Shown here in pieces: positions 8,203 through 17,327 of a stretch of 64,000 nucleotides of DNA; the stretch's first letter is position 1; every line of letters starts with the position of its first letter. The notes below the pieces were generated by a model. It worked only from the letters and a program-made list of their open reading frames with translations, was not told the DNA's origin and searched no databases. The translations under genes and the position numbers were made by a program. The stretch lies in the NCBI RefSeq assembly GCF_002261425.1, contig NZ_NEVJ01000001.1:1178001-1242000 (forward strand), written 5' to 3'. Source of the DNA: Bordetella genomosp. 9 (GTDB lineage: Bacteria > Pseudomonadota > Gammaproteobacteria > Burkholderiales > Burkholderiaceae_B).

Positions 8203-9183
8203 TCAGTCGACCTTGACGTGGGCTTCGGCGGCCACACGCTTGTTCTTGGTGATCTCGGCGTCGATCTGCTTGGCGAACGCTTCCGGCGTGTTGTTGGCCG
8301 GCGCGGCGCCCAGCGCTTCCAGGCGGGCCTTCACGTCTTCTTCGCCTTCCACCTTGGCGACGGCGGCGTTCAGCTTGTCGACCACGGCCTTCGGCAGCTT
8401 GGCCGGGCCGACCAGGCCGAACCACGACGCGTCGTTGACAGCGGGCAGGCCGACTTCGGCGAAGGTCGGCACGTCCGGCAGGGCCTTGACCCGCTGGGGC
8501 GCGGCCACGGCCATGGCGATCAGGCGGTTGGCCTGCACGTGCGGCAGCGTCGAGGGCAGGTTGTCATACATGACGTCGACCTGGCCCGCCAGCACGTCGT
8601 TCAAGGCCGGACCCACGCCGCGGTACGGCACGTGGACCAGGTTGGTGCCCGAGGCCATCTTGAACAGTTCGCCCATCATGTGCGACACCGAACCGTTTCC
8701 GGCCGAGGCGTACGTCAGCTTGCCCGGCTCGCTCTTGGCCAGCTTGATGAAGTCGGCCATGTTCTTCACGCCGAGCTTGGGGTTGATGGCCATGATATTC
8801 GGCACCGCCGCCAGGTTGGTGATGGGCGTGAAGTCCTTTTCGGCGTCGAACGGCAGCTTGGCGTACACGGCCGGGTTGATGCCGTGGGTGCTGGCGGTGG
8901 CGATGCCGAGCGTGTAGCCGTCCGGCGTGCTGCTGGCGATGGCCGCGCTGCCGATGGAGCCGCCCGCGCCGCCGCGGTTCTCGACCACCACGGTCTGGCC
9001 CAGTTCACGGCCCAGCTTGTCGGCGAACAGGCGGCCGATGATGTCGGTCGTGCCCCCGGGCGGGAAGGGCACGATCAGGCGGATGGGCTTGCTGGGGTAG
9101 GCGTCGTCGGCGTGAGCCACGAGCGGCAGGGCGGCCATGGCGGCGACGGCGGCCAGCCCGAGGAGGCGTTGCTTGGAAAACAT
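8203..9183 (-). CDS. Bug/TctC-family periplasmic tripartite carboxylate receptor
   Basis: A 326-residue Bug protein. The signal peptide MFSKQRLLGLAAVAAMAALP ends near VAHADDAYP, followed by the family's opening YPSKPIRLIVPFPPGGTTDI and a VVENRGGAGGSIGS segment that lines the carboxylate pocket. The start at 9183 is preceded by a GGAT/AAGGGATC-type ribosome site and begins the signal peptide. Bug proteins capture carboxylates such as citrate, glutamate, aspartate or nicotinate for TctAB or act as sensors. No tctAB genes are nearby. It is probably cotranscribed with the N-formylglutamate amidohydrolase-like gene and controlled by the divergent LysR gene. Confidence 0.88.
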   Translation of the reverse strand: MFSKQRLLGLAAVAAMAALPLVAHADDAYPSKPIRLIVPFPPGGTTDIIGRLFADKLGRELGQTVVVENRGGAGGSIGSAAIASSTPDGYTLGIATASTHGINPAVYAKLPFDAEKDFTPITNLAAVPNIMAINPKLGVKNMADFIKLAKSEPGKLTYASAGNGSVSHMMGELFKMASGTNLVHVPYRGVGPALNDVLAGQVDVMYDNLPSTLPHVQANRLIAMAVAAPQRVKALPDVPTFAEVGLPAVNDASWFGLVGPAKLPKAVVDKLNAAVAKVEGEEDVKARLEALGAAPANNTPEAFAKQIDAEITKNKRVAAEAHVKVD

Positions 9184-9247
9184 GGAGATCCCTTGTGGAA
9201 GGTGTTCTGGATATATGGGCGCTTGATGAGCCCCGGCGATTCTTGGC

Positions 9248-9303
9248 TTGCGCAACAAATTGTGCAAACGAAGAATTCTCCTTATGCTATGAAAATATTT
9301 CAT
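9248..9303. promoter_or_regulatory. Candidate LysR operators between the Bug gene and lysR
   Basis: Two structures lie in the divergent intergenic region. TTGCGCAA (9248-9255) and TTGTGCAA (9260-9267) are near-identical dyads 12 bases apart centre to centre, about one helical turn. ATGAAA-ATA-TTTCAT at 9289-9303 is a perfect dyad. The arrangement resembles the two-site LysR control regions, with the AT-rich dyad near the lysR start and the TTGYGCAA pair nearer the Bug promoter. Confidence 0.5.
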
Positions 9304-9340
9304 ACCTGATGGCTTGTGCCCATCCTTACGACCCTTATTC

Positions 9341-10249
9341 ATGCGCCGCCTTTGCCCTTCCCTGACCGATCTGCAGGCCTTCGAAATGGCTGCCCGCCAC
9401 GGTAGTTTCACGCGCGCCGCCCAGGAACTGTCCGTCACGCAGGGCGCGGTGAGCAAGCAGGTCAAGCAACTGGAGCAATTCGTCGGCGTCGAGCTATTCC
9501 TGCGGCTCAGGCATGGCCTGGTGCTGACGGAAGCCGGACAGGCCTACCTCGCCAAGATCCAGGTCGGCCTGGGGCAGCTCGAAGCGGCAACGCTGGAACT
9601 GATCTCGCACCAGGGCCAGGGCGGCATGCTGCATCTGACCAGCATGCCGACCTTCGGCGCGCGCTGGCTGATTCCACGCCTGGCCGGTTTCATGCGCCTG
9701 CGTCCCGACATCCACGTCGAGTTCCTGCCGCACCGCCAGGGCTATGACTTTTCGACGCCGGAACTGGATGCCGCCGTGCGCTTCGGCGAAGGCGTATGGC
9801 CGGGTAGCGGGGCCGACTATATCGTCGGCCGTGACATCGTGCCGGTGGGCAGTCCCAGGCTTTTCCCGCGCCCCTGCGCGACGCCGGAGGAATTGCTCAA
9901 GCAACCGCTGATGCATCACACCTCGGCGCTGGATGGCTGGACCGACTGGTTCGCGCAGGCCGGTTGCGATACCCGCCGCACGCGGGAAGGCGCCCGCTTC
10001 GATCAGTACAACCTGCTGTCCCAGGCCGCGGCGGCGGGTTTCGGCATTGCCCTGATCCCGCGCTGCCTGATCGAGGACGAACTGCGCGACGGCAAACTGG
10101 CGCCGGTCATCGATCTGCGGCTGCGCGCCCGTCAAGGGTATTACCTGTGTTATCCCGAGACCAAATCCAAGCTGCCTATCCTGCAGGCTTTCCGGCAGTG
10201 GCTGATGGAAGCGTCGCAGGTGGCGGAGCCGAGGACGGACGGCGGTTGA
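9341..10249 (+). CDS. LysR-family regulator, GcvA-like
   Basis: A 302-residue LysR protein with the GcvA-type N-terminus LTDLQAFEMAARHGSFTRAA and a helix-turn-helix ending in GAVSKQVKQLE. The effector-binding domain spans about 90-295 and includes a GcvA-like IPRCLIEDEL segment. The ATG at 9341 was preferred to a TTG 27 bases upstream because it gives the usual family N-terminus. It is divergent from the Bug receptor/deformylase pair, which it probably regulates. Its 3' end lies 10 bases from the convergent exporter gene. Confidence 0.84.
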   Translation: MRRLCPSLTDLQAFEMAARHGSFTRAAQELSVTQGAVSKQVKQLEQFVGVELFLRLRHGLVLTEAGQAYLAKIQVGLGQLEAATLELISHQGQGGMLHLTSMPTFGARWLIPRLAGFMRLRPDIHVEFLPHRQGYDFSTPELDAAVRFGEGVWPGSGADYIVGRDIVPVGSPRLFPRPCATPEELLKQPLMHHTSALDGWTDWFAQAGCDTRRTREGARFDQYNLLSQAAAAGFGIALIPRCLIEDELRDGKLAPVIDLRLRARQGYYLCYPETKSKLPILQAFRQWLMEASQVAEPRTDGG

Positions 10250-10259
10250 GCCAGGGCGG

Positions 10260-11711
10260 TCAAGCCCCGCGCCGTGCCGGAATCGTCCATGCGGCCACCA
10301 CGCCCAACGCGTGTATCAGGCAGAAGGCCGCAAAGGTGCTGGAGAACGCCGGCGGCGCGTCGGCCTGGTGCGCGGCCAGGCTGGCGTGCAGCCAGATGGC
10401 GAGGCAGGTCGTGGCGATCGGGCCGCCCAGTCGTTGCACGATGTTCAGCGCCGTCGTCGCGACCGGCAGCTGTTCGCGCGGAATACTGGCATAGGCGGAT
10501 GACATGGACGGGATGTTGATCGAACCCAGGCCCACGCCGCGCAGCCACAGCAGCAGGCAGATCAGCGTGTCCGGCATTTCGTAGACGCCGACCAGCATGA
10601 AGGGCACGGTACCGGCCAGCCCGATCAGCGCGCCCGCCGTCGAGACGCGGCGCGCGCCGTAGCGGTCCGTCAGCCGGCCCATCCACGGAAACGCGCAAAG
10701 CAGTCCGATGCCCATCGCCGCCAGCAGGATGCCGGCGCGCGACGGGCTGTAGCCCCGCGCGCTGATCAGGTATAGCGGGAACAGCAACTGGCCGCCGAAG
10801 GTCATGCAGTTTGTCAGGAACTGGGTGGCGGCCGAAGGCGCGAACGACCGCGCGCGAAACAGGCGGATATCGATCAGGGCCTTCGCGCCGCGGCGCAGCG
10901 CGTGCAGCAGGAAGACCGCCAGGAGGAGCACGGCGATGGCCAGTTCCAGCCCGTTCACGCTGGCCGCCCCGTTATCCGTGTTCGCCAGCGCTTCCAGGCT
11001 GTGCAGCAGCATGGCCAGCCCGGGCGCCAGCAACAGGAAGCCGATCGCGTCGAAGCCCCGCCGCACCCGCAGGTCGCCGTCCGCCGGCAGCACGCGCCAG
11101 GCCAGCAGGATGGCCAGCACGCCCACCGGCAGGTTGATCAGGAAGATCCAGGGCCACCCGGCATGTTGCAGGATCAGGCCCGCCAACGTGGGGCCGAGGA
11201 TGGGCCCGATCATCACCGGCATGACCGCGAAGCCCATGACGCGCGCCATGTGCCGCCCCGCCGCGCGCGCCATCATCATTTGCGTCATCGGTGTGAGCAG
11301 TCCTCCCGCCATGCCCTGCAGGACGCGCGACACGATCAGCCCGTTGGCATCGGTGGCGATGCCGCAGAACAGCGAGGTCAGCGTGAAGATGGAAAAGCAG
11401 ATCAGGTACATCCGCTTCGCGCCCATCCTGTCCACCAGCCACCCGGTCAGCGGCAGCGTCAAGGCCAGGGCCAGCAGATAGCCGCTGGACACCCATTGGA
11501 TGGTGGCCAGGTCCGTATTGAGCGCCTGCGCCAGCGTCGACAGCGATACGTTCACCACGGTCGAATCGAGCTGCGCCATCAGCGGCGCCAGCATCACCAC
11601 GCTGGCGGTTTTCCATACGCGGGCGTCGATGCGGTCGTGGGCGAGCCCCCCGGCGACGGGTTCGGCGGAGGGTTGGCTGGCTCGGGACTTACCCGGGGTG
11701 GTGACGGACAC
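10260..11711 (-). CDS. MFS multidrug exporter, DHA2 (EmrB-like) family
   Basis: A 483-residue polytopic membrane protein opening with a GTG start. The DHA2 pattern APLMAQLDSTVVNVSLSTLA marks helix 1, and motif A appears as GWLVDRMGAKRMYL. A GPILGPTLAGLI segment matches motif C of drug/proton antiporters. The cytoplasmic N-terminus (about 30 residues) is serine- and proline-rich. No EmrA-like adaptor or outer-membrane partner is adjacent. Its substrate is unknown. Confidence 0.84.
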   Translation of the reverse strand: MSVTTPGKSRASQPSAEPVAGGLAHDRIDARVWKTASVVMLAPLMAQLDSTVVNVSLSTLAQALNTDLATIQWVSSGYLLALALTLPLTGWLVDRMGAKRMYLICFSIFTLTSLFCGIATDANGLIVSRVLQGMAGGLLTPMTQMMMARAAGRHMARVMGFAVMPVMIGPILGPTLAGLILQHAGWPWIFLINLPVGVLAILLAWRVLPADGDLRVRRGFDAIGFLLLAPGLAMLLHSLEALANTDNGAASVNGLELAIAVLLLAVFLLHALRRGAKALIDIRLFRARSFAPSAATQFLTNCMTFGGQLLFPLYLISARGYSPSRAGILLAAMGIGLLCAFPWMGRLTDRYGARRVSTAGALIGLAGTVPFMLVGVYEMPDTLICLLLWLRGVGLGSINIPSMSSAYASIPREQLPVATTALNIVQRLGGPIATTCLAIWLHASLAAHQADAPPAFSSTFAAFCLIHALGVVAAWTIPARRGA

Positions 11712-11846
11712 GGCGGAATCGAACTCGGCAGTCTGGCATTGGTGGTGAGATCACCGGGATTCTAGTGTCCGGCCGCTTAAAAGGACCTGCGCCGCGGCGC
11801 ACCCGGGCGCGGCCATTGCCGGCGGACGCGCGACACATTTCTCGCT

Positions 11847-11875
11847 GGAATGAGTTGTGCGATTCTTTCATTAGT
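11847..11875. promoter_or_regulatory. Shared regulatory motif, copy 1 (upstream of the Bug gene)
   Basis: GGAATGAGTTGTGCG at 11847-11861 is identical to 13892-13906, and both copies are followed at the same distance by TAGT. This copy also has AATGA facing TCATT, a partial dyad. It lies about 107 bases upstream of the Bug start at 11968, a normal position for an activator site. The likely binder is the LysR protein encoded at 12939-13865. Confidence 0.55.
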
Positions 11876-11967
11876 CCTGCCAGCCCCGCATTTGTATGCT
11901 GTCTTCACCGAGATAACGGTTGCATCGGGCGCCAACGGCCCGCCATGCATTCATACAAGGGGCTATC

Positions 11968-12948
11968 TTGAACAATCGAATTTCCAAGTTCCTGGGAGGA
12001 GCTTTTGCGCTCGCTTTCCTTGCCTGGTCCATCGGGGCCCGTGGCGAGCCCGCCTATCCCGAACGAGCCATTACGGTAGTGGTGCCATTCTCAGCCGGCA
12101 GCGCAAGCGACACCTACGCCCGCCTGATCGGCGCCAGGCTGGGGGAGGCGTTAGGCCAATCCGTCGTCGTTGAAAACAAGGATGGGGCGGGCGGCTTCAT
12201 TGGCGCTCAATACGTGTTGCGTGCCAAGCCGGATGGTTACACGCTGCTTTTTGCGGCTTCGCCCTGGGCCTACACCCCGTACTTCTTCAAGCGAACGCCT
12301 TATGATCCTTCCAAGGACTTCGTCGCCGTGGCGAAAGTCGGCGCGGCGCCGAGCGTGCTGGTTGCCGCAGCCGATGCGCCATTCGGGGATGTGGCCGGAA
12401 TGGCGGAATATGCCCGGCAGAATCCGGGAAAGCTCACCTATTCGAGCGCCGGTATAGGCACCTATTCGCACTTGATCGGGGCGTTGGTGGAAAAGAAACT
12501 CGGCGTCTCGATGATGCACGTGCCCTACAAGTCGGCTGCGCAAGCAATGAGCGACGTCGTGGGCCACATGATCAGCCTCAACTATCCGAGCCTGTCGGCG
12601 GCTTTGCCCTTGATAAAAGCGGGCAAGCTCAAGGCGCTCGGCGTCACCAGCCTGGCGCCGGCGGCCATCGCGCCCGATATCCCGCCGCTTGCATCCCAAG
12701 GCATGCCTGGATTCGAAGTCATGCAGTGGTTCGGCTTCGTCGCGCCGACGGGCACTTCTCCGCGGATCGTCGAGCTGCTCAATACGCGCATCAACCGTGT
12801 GCTGGCGGAACCGGATGTCGCCGCACGGTTCGCCCAACTGGGCATCCAGCTGACACCGGAATCACCTGCCGGATTCTCGTCGGACATCGATGGCGAGATC
12901 AAGAAATGGGTGCCCTTGGGCAAGGAACTGTCGATCACCTATGACTGA
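11968..12948 (+). CDS. Bug/TctC-family periplasmic carboxylate receptor
   Basis: A 326-residue Bug protein with a TTG start at 11968, chosen because AAGGGG lies 5 bases upstream and the signal peptide (MNNRISKFLGGAFALAFLAW) begins there. The mature part opens YPERAITVVVPFSAGSASDT and has VVENKDGAGGFIGAQ, both family hallmarks, and a periplasmic-binding fold throughout. No TctA/TctB partner is near. It converges on the LysR gene with a 10-base overlap of the 3' ends and shares an upstream motif with purU, so it may bind the substrate of the sarcosine/C1 operon or a related amino acid. Confidence 0.87.
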   Translation: MNNRISKFLGGAFALAFLAWSIGARGEPAYPERAITVVVPFSAGSASDTYARLIGARLGEALGQSVVVENKDGAGGFIGAQYVLRAKPDGYTLLFAASPWAYTPYFFKRTPYDPSKDFVAVAKVGAAPSVLVAAADAPFGDVAGMAEYARQNPGKLTYSSAGIGTYSHLIGALVEKKLGVSMMHVPYKSAAQAMSDVVGHMISLNYPSLSAALPLIKAGKLKALGVTSLAPAAIAPDIPPLASQGMPGFEVMQWFGFVAPTGTSPRIVELLNTRINRVLAEPDVAARFAQLGIQLTPESPAGFSSDIDGEIKKWVPLGKELSITYD

Positions 12949-13865
12949 CCCCAGAGGGGTTTCCTTTGCAGCAGCCATTCCCGGAACAGTCGGGCCGCTG
13001 GACTGAGCGTCCGGTGCCGCGAATGCACGAGATAGTCGTATCGGCCGGTGCGGCAGGCAAAGTTGCCTATTGTCCGCAACTGGCCTCGATCGATCGATTC
13101 CCGGACCATGTAGTCCCATCCCAATCCCACACCGAGTCCTTGCAGCGCCGCGTTGTACACGAGTGTCACCTGGTTGAATGTCAGCGCGCGCGTCGGGGCG
13201 GTGTACTCGACGCCGAACTGGCTGAACCAGGCGGGCCAATCCATGCAGTTCCATTCTCGGGAGTCGAGCTGGATCAGCGGCGCGTCGCGCAACTGCTCGA
13301 CGGTGTCGATCGGGGGCAAGGGGAGATCCGGCCGGCAGACCGCATAGACGACTTCCGGAAACAGCGGGGTCGCGTCCAGGGAATTCCAGTTTCCATCGCC
13401 ATAGAGAATGCCGAAGGATCCATCGCTGCAGCTCTCTTCGTTGATCGAATTGCTGGCGATGATATTCACATTGATTTCAGGGTGGTCCTGGTTGAAATAA
13501 ACCACCTGCGGGAAAAGCCAGCTATGCGCCACCGCCTGGGTACACCGGACCGCGACAGATTGCTCGGCATTGGTGCTGCGCAGGCGGGCCACCACGTCAT
13601 TGAGTCGAAGGAGCAGGGGCTGCAACTCCGATTGCAGTTCACGGCCACGCGCGCTCAGGCGTATGCCACGGCCCACTCGGTCGAACAGCGACGTCTTGAG
13701 GCTGTCCTCCAGCATTGCCATCTGTTTGCTGACCGCGCTCTGGGTCAGGGAAAGCTCCTGCGCGGCCCGGGTGAAGCTGCCGCACCGGGCGACCGCTTCG
13801 AAGCAGACCAGGTTTTCCATGGACGGAAGCCTGGCGAACAGGCGGGGACCATTTATATCGAGCAT
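12939..13865 (-). CDS. LysR-family regulator, GcvA-like, probable controller of the C1/sarcosine operon
   Basis: A 308-residue LysR protein with the GcvA-like N-terminus LPSMENLVCFEAVARCGSFT and a helix-turn-helix ending SAVSKQMAMLEDSL. The ATG at 13865 is used; a TTG 24 bases upstream is possible. It lies between the Bug gene and the divergent purU operon, with the 15-bp motif GGAATGAGTTGTGCG in the control region of each. GcvA-type regulators in other bacteria respond to glycine and control the glycine cleavage system, which fits an operon that turns sarcosine into glycine. That this protein senses glycine or sarcosine is inference. Confidence 0.82.
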   Translation of the reverse strand: MLDINGPRLFARLPSMENLVCFEAVARCGSFTRAAQELSLTQSAVSKQMAMLEDSLKTSLFDRVGRGIRLSARGRELQSELQPLLLRLNDVVARLRSTNAEQSVAVRCTQAVAHSWLFPQVVYFNQDHPEINVNIIASNSINEESCSDGSFGILYGDGNWNSLDATPLFPEVVYAVCRPDLPLPPIDTVEQLRDAPLIQLDSREWNCMDWPAWFSQFGVEYTAPTRALTFNQVTLVYNAALQGLGVGLGWDYMVRESIDRGQLRTIGNFACRTGRYDYLVHSRHRTLSPAARLFREWLLQRKPLWGQS

Positions 13866-13891
13866 GACAGGCCGGTTATGAATTCCCAATG

Positions 13892-13920
13892 GGAATGAGT
13901 TGTGCGTCCAATTCGCTAGT
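13892..13920. promoter_or_regulatory. Shared regulatory motif, copy 2 (lysR/purU divergent region)
   Basis: GGAATGAGTTGTGCG at 13892-13906, with TAGT at 13917-13920, repeats the block at 11847-11875. It lies 26 bases outside the lysR start and about 110 bases upstream of purU, suited to both autoregulation and activation of the divergent operon. A further GAATTTCGTTGGCTGAATTC stretch at 13921-13940 has partial dyad symmetry and may be the second half of the control site. Confidence 0.55.
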
Positions 13921-14015
13921 GAATTTCGTTGGCTGAATTCATGATAGCAAGCGTGGAAGTAAATAAACAGCCTTTATCAAGGCATTCTCCCCAGGAATAG
14001 TTGAATAAGCCGGCC

Positions 14016-14861
14016 ATGAAGAAATTCGTACTCAAGCTGACGTGCCAGGACCAACGTGGCATCGTCGGAGCGGTGGGCCAATGCATCGCCACGCTGGGTG
14101 GATGCATAACGGAAAGCGGCCAATTCGTCGATCCCACGACCAGCCGCCTGTTCATGCGAGTCTGCTTCCAATGCGAAACCGACATGTCGCACGAAGCGCT
14201 CGATCTGCAGTTGGACCCCATTGCGCGGCGGTACGGGATGCAGATGGAGACCTTCGACCTTGCGGAAAAGCCCAGGGTGCTGATCATGGTTTCACAGCTG
14301 GGCCATTGCCTGAACGATCTGCTTTACCGGAATAGCATCGACCAGCTGCCCTTGAAACTCGTGGGGGTCGTGTCCAACCACACGGTCTATCGCTCGAGGG
14401 TGGAGCACGAAAGCATCCCGTTCCACCATATGCCGATCACGCCGGAAAACAAGGCGCGGCAGGAGCGGATCTTCCTGGAATTGCTCGATACCCTCCAGGT
14501 GGACCTGGTGGTTCTGGCCAGGTATATGCAGGTCTTATCCGACGACCTGTGCCGCAGGCTGCCCGGCAAGGTCATCAATATCCATCATTCCTTCCTGCCG
14601 AGTTTCAAGGGCGCGAAGCCCTACCACCAGGCGTACGAGCGCGGAGTGAAGCTTATCGGCGCGACCGCGCATTACGTCACCGCCGACCTGGACGAAGGAC
14701 CCATCATCGAACAGGACATCCGGCGTATCGACCACGGGACGAGCCCGGATGAAATGGTCGCGATCGGACGGGATACCGAGTGCCAGGTACTAGCCAAGGC
14801 CGTCAAGACTCATGTCGAACACCGGATACTGCTGAATGAAAACCGCACCGTCATCTTCTAA
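14016..14861 (+). CDS. purU: Formyltetrahydrofolate deformylase
   Basis: A 281-residue PurU. Residues 1-80 are an ACT domain ([19 protein letters not shown]) and the rest is a formyltransferase fold with the catalytic [16 protein letters not shown] and the aspartate of [13 protein letters not shown]. It hydrolyses 10-formyl-THF to formate and THF, recycling folate. In this operon it would release as formate the carbon that sarcosine oxidase puts on THF. The ATG at 14016 matches family starts; a TTG at 14001 has the better ribosome site (CAGGAAT) and may be the true one. It overlaps folD by 26 bases. Confidence 0.9.
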   Translation: MKKFVLKLTCQDQRGIVGAVGQCIATLGGCITESGQFVDPTTSRLFMRVCFQCETDMSHEALDLQLDPIARRYGMQMETFDLAEKPRVLIMVSQLGHCLNDLLYRNSIDQLPLKLVGVVSNHTVYRSRVEHESIPFHHMPITPENKARQERIFLELLDTLQVDLVVLARYMQVLSDDLCRRLPGKVINIHHSFLPSFKGAKPYHQAYERGVKLIGATAHYVTADLDEGPIIEQDIRRIDHGTSPDEMVAIGRDTECQVLAKAVKTHVEHRILLNENRTVIF

Positions 14862-15777
14862 GGCCCGCGCCGCCCAGGCGCTCAATGGCACCGAGGCGGC
14901 GGCGGAAGTGATCGCCGACGTCGCCCGACAGATGCGGCGTTCGGGCGTCGTGCCGAAGCTCGCGGTCGTCCTGGTCGGCGAGGATCCGGCGAGCATGGTG
15001 TACGTTGCGAACAAAGCCCGGCAGGCCGAGCGCATCGGCTACGCTTCGCTGCAGGTCCGCCTGCCCGCACGGACGTCGGATGCGGAGCTTGCCGCCGTTA
15101 TCTGCGGGCTGAATGACGATGCATCCGTGCACGGGATACTCGTGCAGCTGCCGCTTCCGCCGCATTTATCCGCGGAAGCGGTCGCTTGCCAGATAGCCCC
15201 GGACAAGGACGTCGATGGATTTCATGAGGTCAACGTCGGTCGCATGACGCTGCGATCGAGTCGGAGCGCATTCGTCCCTTGCACGCCGTTGGGATGCATG
15301 CATCTGATACACCAGGCCATCGGCCATGACTTGAAGGGCCTGAACGCGGTCGTCATCGGCAAATCGAACATCGTCGGCCGGCCGATGGCGACGTTGTTGA
15401 TGCACGCCGAGTGCACAGTGAGCGTCGCCCACATACACACGCGGGATATCGAACAGCTCTGCCGTACGGCCGACATCCTGGTCGTGGCCGCCGGCTCGCC
15501 GGGTCTGGTCAGGGGGGATTGGATAAAGCCGGGCGCCGTCGTCATCGACGTCGGTATCAATCGCGTCGACGGCGAAGGCGGGCGGAAAAGGCTTGCCGGC
15601 GATGTGGCCTACGACGAAGCGGCCGAAATCGCGTCCTTTATCACCCCCGTGCCCGGAGGGGTGGGTCCGATGACCATCGCCATGTTGATGAAAAACACCT
15701 ATACCGCCGCGGTCCTGGCCGAGCAGGCCAGGATGCAAACGCGTGCCGTGCCGGTGACGGGGAGCAATGGTCGATGA
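14836..15777 (+). CDS. folD: Methylenetetrahydrofolate dehydrogenase/cyclohydrolase
   Basis: A 313-residue bifunctional FolD that oxidises 5,10-methylene-THF to methenyl-THF with NADP and then hydrolyses it to 10-formyl-THF. Family landmarks are [14 protein letters not shown] with the catalytic Lys60, [24 protein letters not shown], the nucleotide-binding [10 protein letters not shown] and [15 protein letters not shown]. It links methylene-THF made by sarcosine oxidase to PurU, whose gene overlaps its own by 26 bases. A housekeeping folD is expected elsewhere in the chromosome, so this is probably a pathway-specific copy. The tail after about residue 295 is longer than usual. Confidence 0.92.
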   Translation: MKTAPSSSKARAAQALNGTEAAAEVIADVARQMRRSGVVPKLAVVLVGEDPASMVYVANKARQAERIGYASLQVRLPARTSDAELAAVICGLNDDASVHGILVQLPLPPHLSAEAVACQIAPDKDVDGFHEVNVGRMTLRSSRSAFVPCTPLGCMHLIHQAIGHDLKGLNAVVIGKSNIVGRPMATLLMHAECTVSVAHIHTRDIEQLCRTADILVVAAGSPGLVRGDWIKPGAVVIDVGINRVDGEGGRKRLAGDVAYDEAAEIASFITPVPGGVGPMTIAMLMKNTYTAAVLAEQARMQTRAVPVTGSNGR

Positions 15778-17015
15778 AATACTCGATTTTCAGTATCGCC
15801 AGGAACGCCATGTCGTACCACGAACGATGGGAGCGCCAGTGGCGCAGCCCGGAACCTCGGAAGGAATACGACGTGATTATCGTCGGCGGCGGTGGGCATG
15901 GCCTGGCGACAGCCTACTACCTGGCCAGGAACCACGGCATCACCAATGTGGCCGTCGTGGAGAAAGGATGGATCGGCGGCGGCAACACCGCGCGAAATAC
16001 CACGATCGTCCGATCCAGTTATCTATGGGAAGAATCGGCGGCTTTGTACGACGCGGGCATCAAGCTGTGGGAAAACCTGTCCGCCGACCTGAACTACAAC
16101 GTCATGTTCAGCCAGCGCGGCGTGGTCAGCCTGGTCCACTCGCAGAAGGACTTCCGGGATGTGCAGCGCCGCATGCACGCGAACCGGCTGCTCGGTATCG
16201 ATGTGGAGTATCTCGACCGGGAAGCGCTCGGGCGCGAGATCCCGATCCTGAATCTGGATTGCCGGTTCCCCGTCTGGGGCGGTGCCATGCAAAGGAAGGC
16301 GGGTGTGGCCAGGCATGACGCGGTCGCGTGGGGCTACGCCCGAGCCGCCGACCGGGGCGGGGTGGACATTATCCAGAACTGCGCGGTGCTGGGGATCGAG
16401 CGGGACGGCAACCAGGTCACTGGGGTGAGGACCGAGAAAGGGACGATCAAGGCCAGGAAGGTCGCGGTCGTCGCGGCCGGGAACACGACGGTCCTGGCGG
16501 ATATGGCGGGCATACGGCTGCCGTTGGAGAGCCATCCCTTGCAGGCGCTGGTGTCGGAGCCGATCAAGCCCGTGCTCGATACGGTGGTGATGTCCAATGC
16601 CGTGCATGCCTACATCAGCCAATCGGACAAGGGCGACCTGGTCATCGGCGCGGGTGCCGACCAGTACGTGGGCTATGGCCAGCGCGGAAGTTTCCAGACG
16701 ATAGAAAGCACGGTGACGGCGATCGTCGAGATGTTCCCGGTGTTCTCCCGCGTACGGATGAACAGGCAATGGGGCGGCATCGTCGACCTGACACCGGACT
16801 CGTGCCCGATCATCACGAAGACGGACGTCAAAGGCCTCTACTTCAACTGCGGCTGGGGGACCGGAGGCTTCAAGGCGACCCCGATATCGGGCACCGTCTT
16901 CGCGCATACGGTGGCGCTGGACCGGCCGCACGAATTGAATGCACCGTTTGGCCTGGACCGCTTCACCACCGGCAGGCTGATCGATGAGTATGGCGCCGCG
17001 AACGTCGCGCACTGA
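15774..17015 (+). CDS. soxB: Sarcosine oxidase, beta subunit
   Basis: A 413-residue flavoprotein subunit of heterotetrameric sarcosine oxidase, which converts sarcosine to glycine with THF and O2. The FAD-binding Rossmann motif [17 protein letters not shown] lies at 34-50. [14 protein letters not shown] at about 180-193 matches the segment in which family members carry covalent FMN on a histidine (His181 here), and a [14 protein letters not shown] motif lies near the C-terminus. The start overlaps the folD stop as ATGA, showing tight translational coupling. Length and motifs match the family fully. Confidence 0.94.
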   Translation: MKYSIFSIARNAMSYHERWERQWRSPEPRKEYDVIIVGGGGHGLATAYYLARNHGITNVAVVEKGWIGGGNTARNTTIVRSSYLWEESAALYDAGIKLWENLSADLNYNVMFSQRGVVSLVHSQKDFRDVQRRMHANRLLGIDVEYLDREALGREIPILNLDCRFPVWGGAMQRKAGVARHDAVAWGYARAADRGGVDIIQNCAVLGIERDGNQVTGVRTEKGTIKARKVAVVAAGNTTVLADMAGIRLPLESHPLQALVSEPIKPVLDTVVMSNAVHAYISQSDKGDLVIGAGADQYVGYGQRGSFQTIESTVTAIVEMFPVFSRVRMNRQWGGIVDLTPDSCPIITKTDVKGLYFNCGWGTGGFKATPISGTVFAHTVALDRPHELNAPFGLDRFTTGRLIDEYGAANVAH

Positions 17016-17027
17016 TGGAGAACTGAC

Positions 17028-17327
17028 ATGCTACTGATCGATTGCCCATGGTGCGGTCCGCGCGCGGAGATCGAGTTTTCCTACGGTGGCGAGGCCAATA
17101 TCCGCCGTCCCGCGCCGTCGGCCGACGTGACGGACGGCGAATGGGCCGACTACCTGTTCATGCGCAAGAACCCCCGTGGGCCAGGCGAGGAGCAATGGCT
17201 GCACGCCCAGGGCTGCCGCCGCTGGTTCAAGGTGGAGCGCGACACCGTGACTTATGAAATTTTGCGGACGTCGCGGTTCGGTACCGGTCGAGCCATCGGC
17301 GACGGCGGCCAGGAAGATAAACAATGA
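17028..17327 (+). CDS. soxD: Sarcosine oxidase, delta subunit
   Basis: A 99-residue subunit that binds zinc and helps assemble the heterotetramer. The expected ligands are visible: Cys6 and Cys9 in CPWCG, and His59 and Cys63 in HAQGC. The RRPAP, MRKNPRGP and CRRWF segments are conserved in the family. It starts 12 bases after soxB behind a GGAGAA ribosome site and overlaps soxA by 4 bases (ATGA). Confidence 0.94.
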   Translation: MLLIDCPWCGPRAEIEFSYGGEANIRRPAPSADVTDGEWADYLFMRKNPRGPGEEQWLHAQGCRRWFKVERDTVTYEILRTSRFGTGRAIGDGGQEDKQ

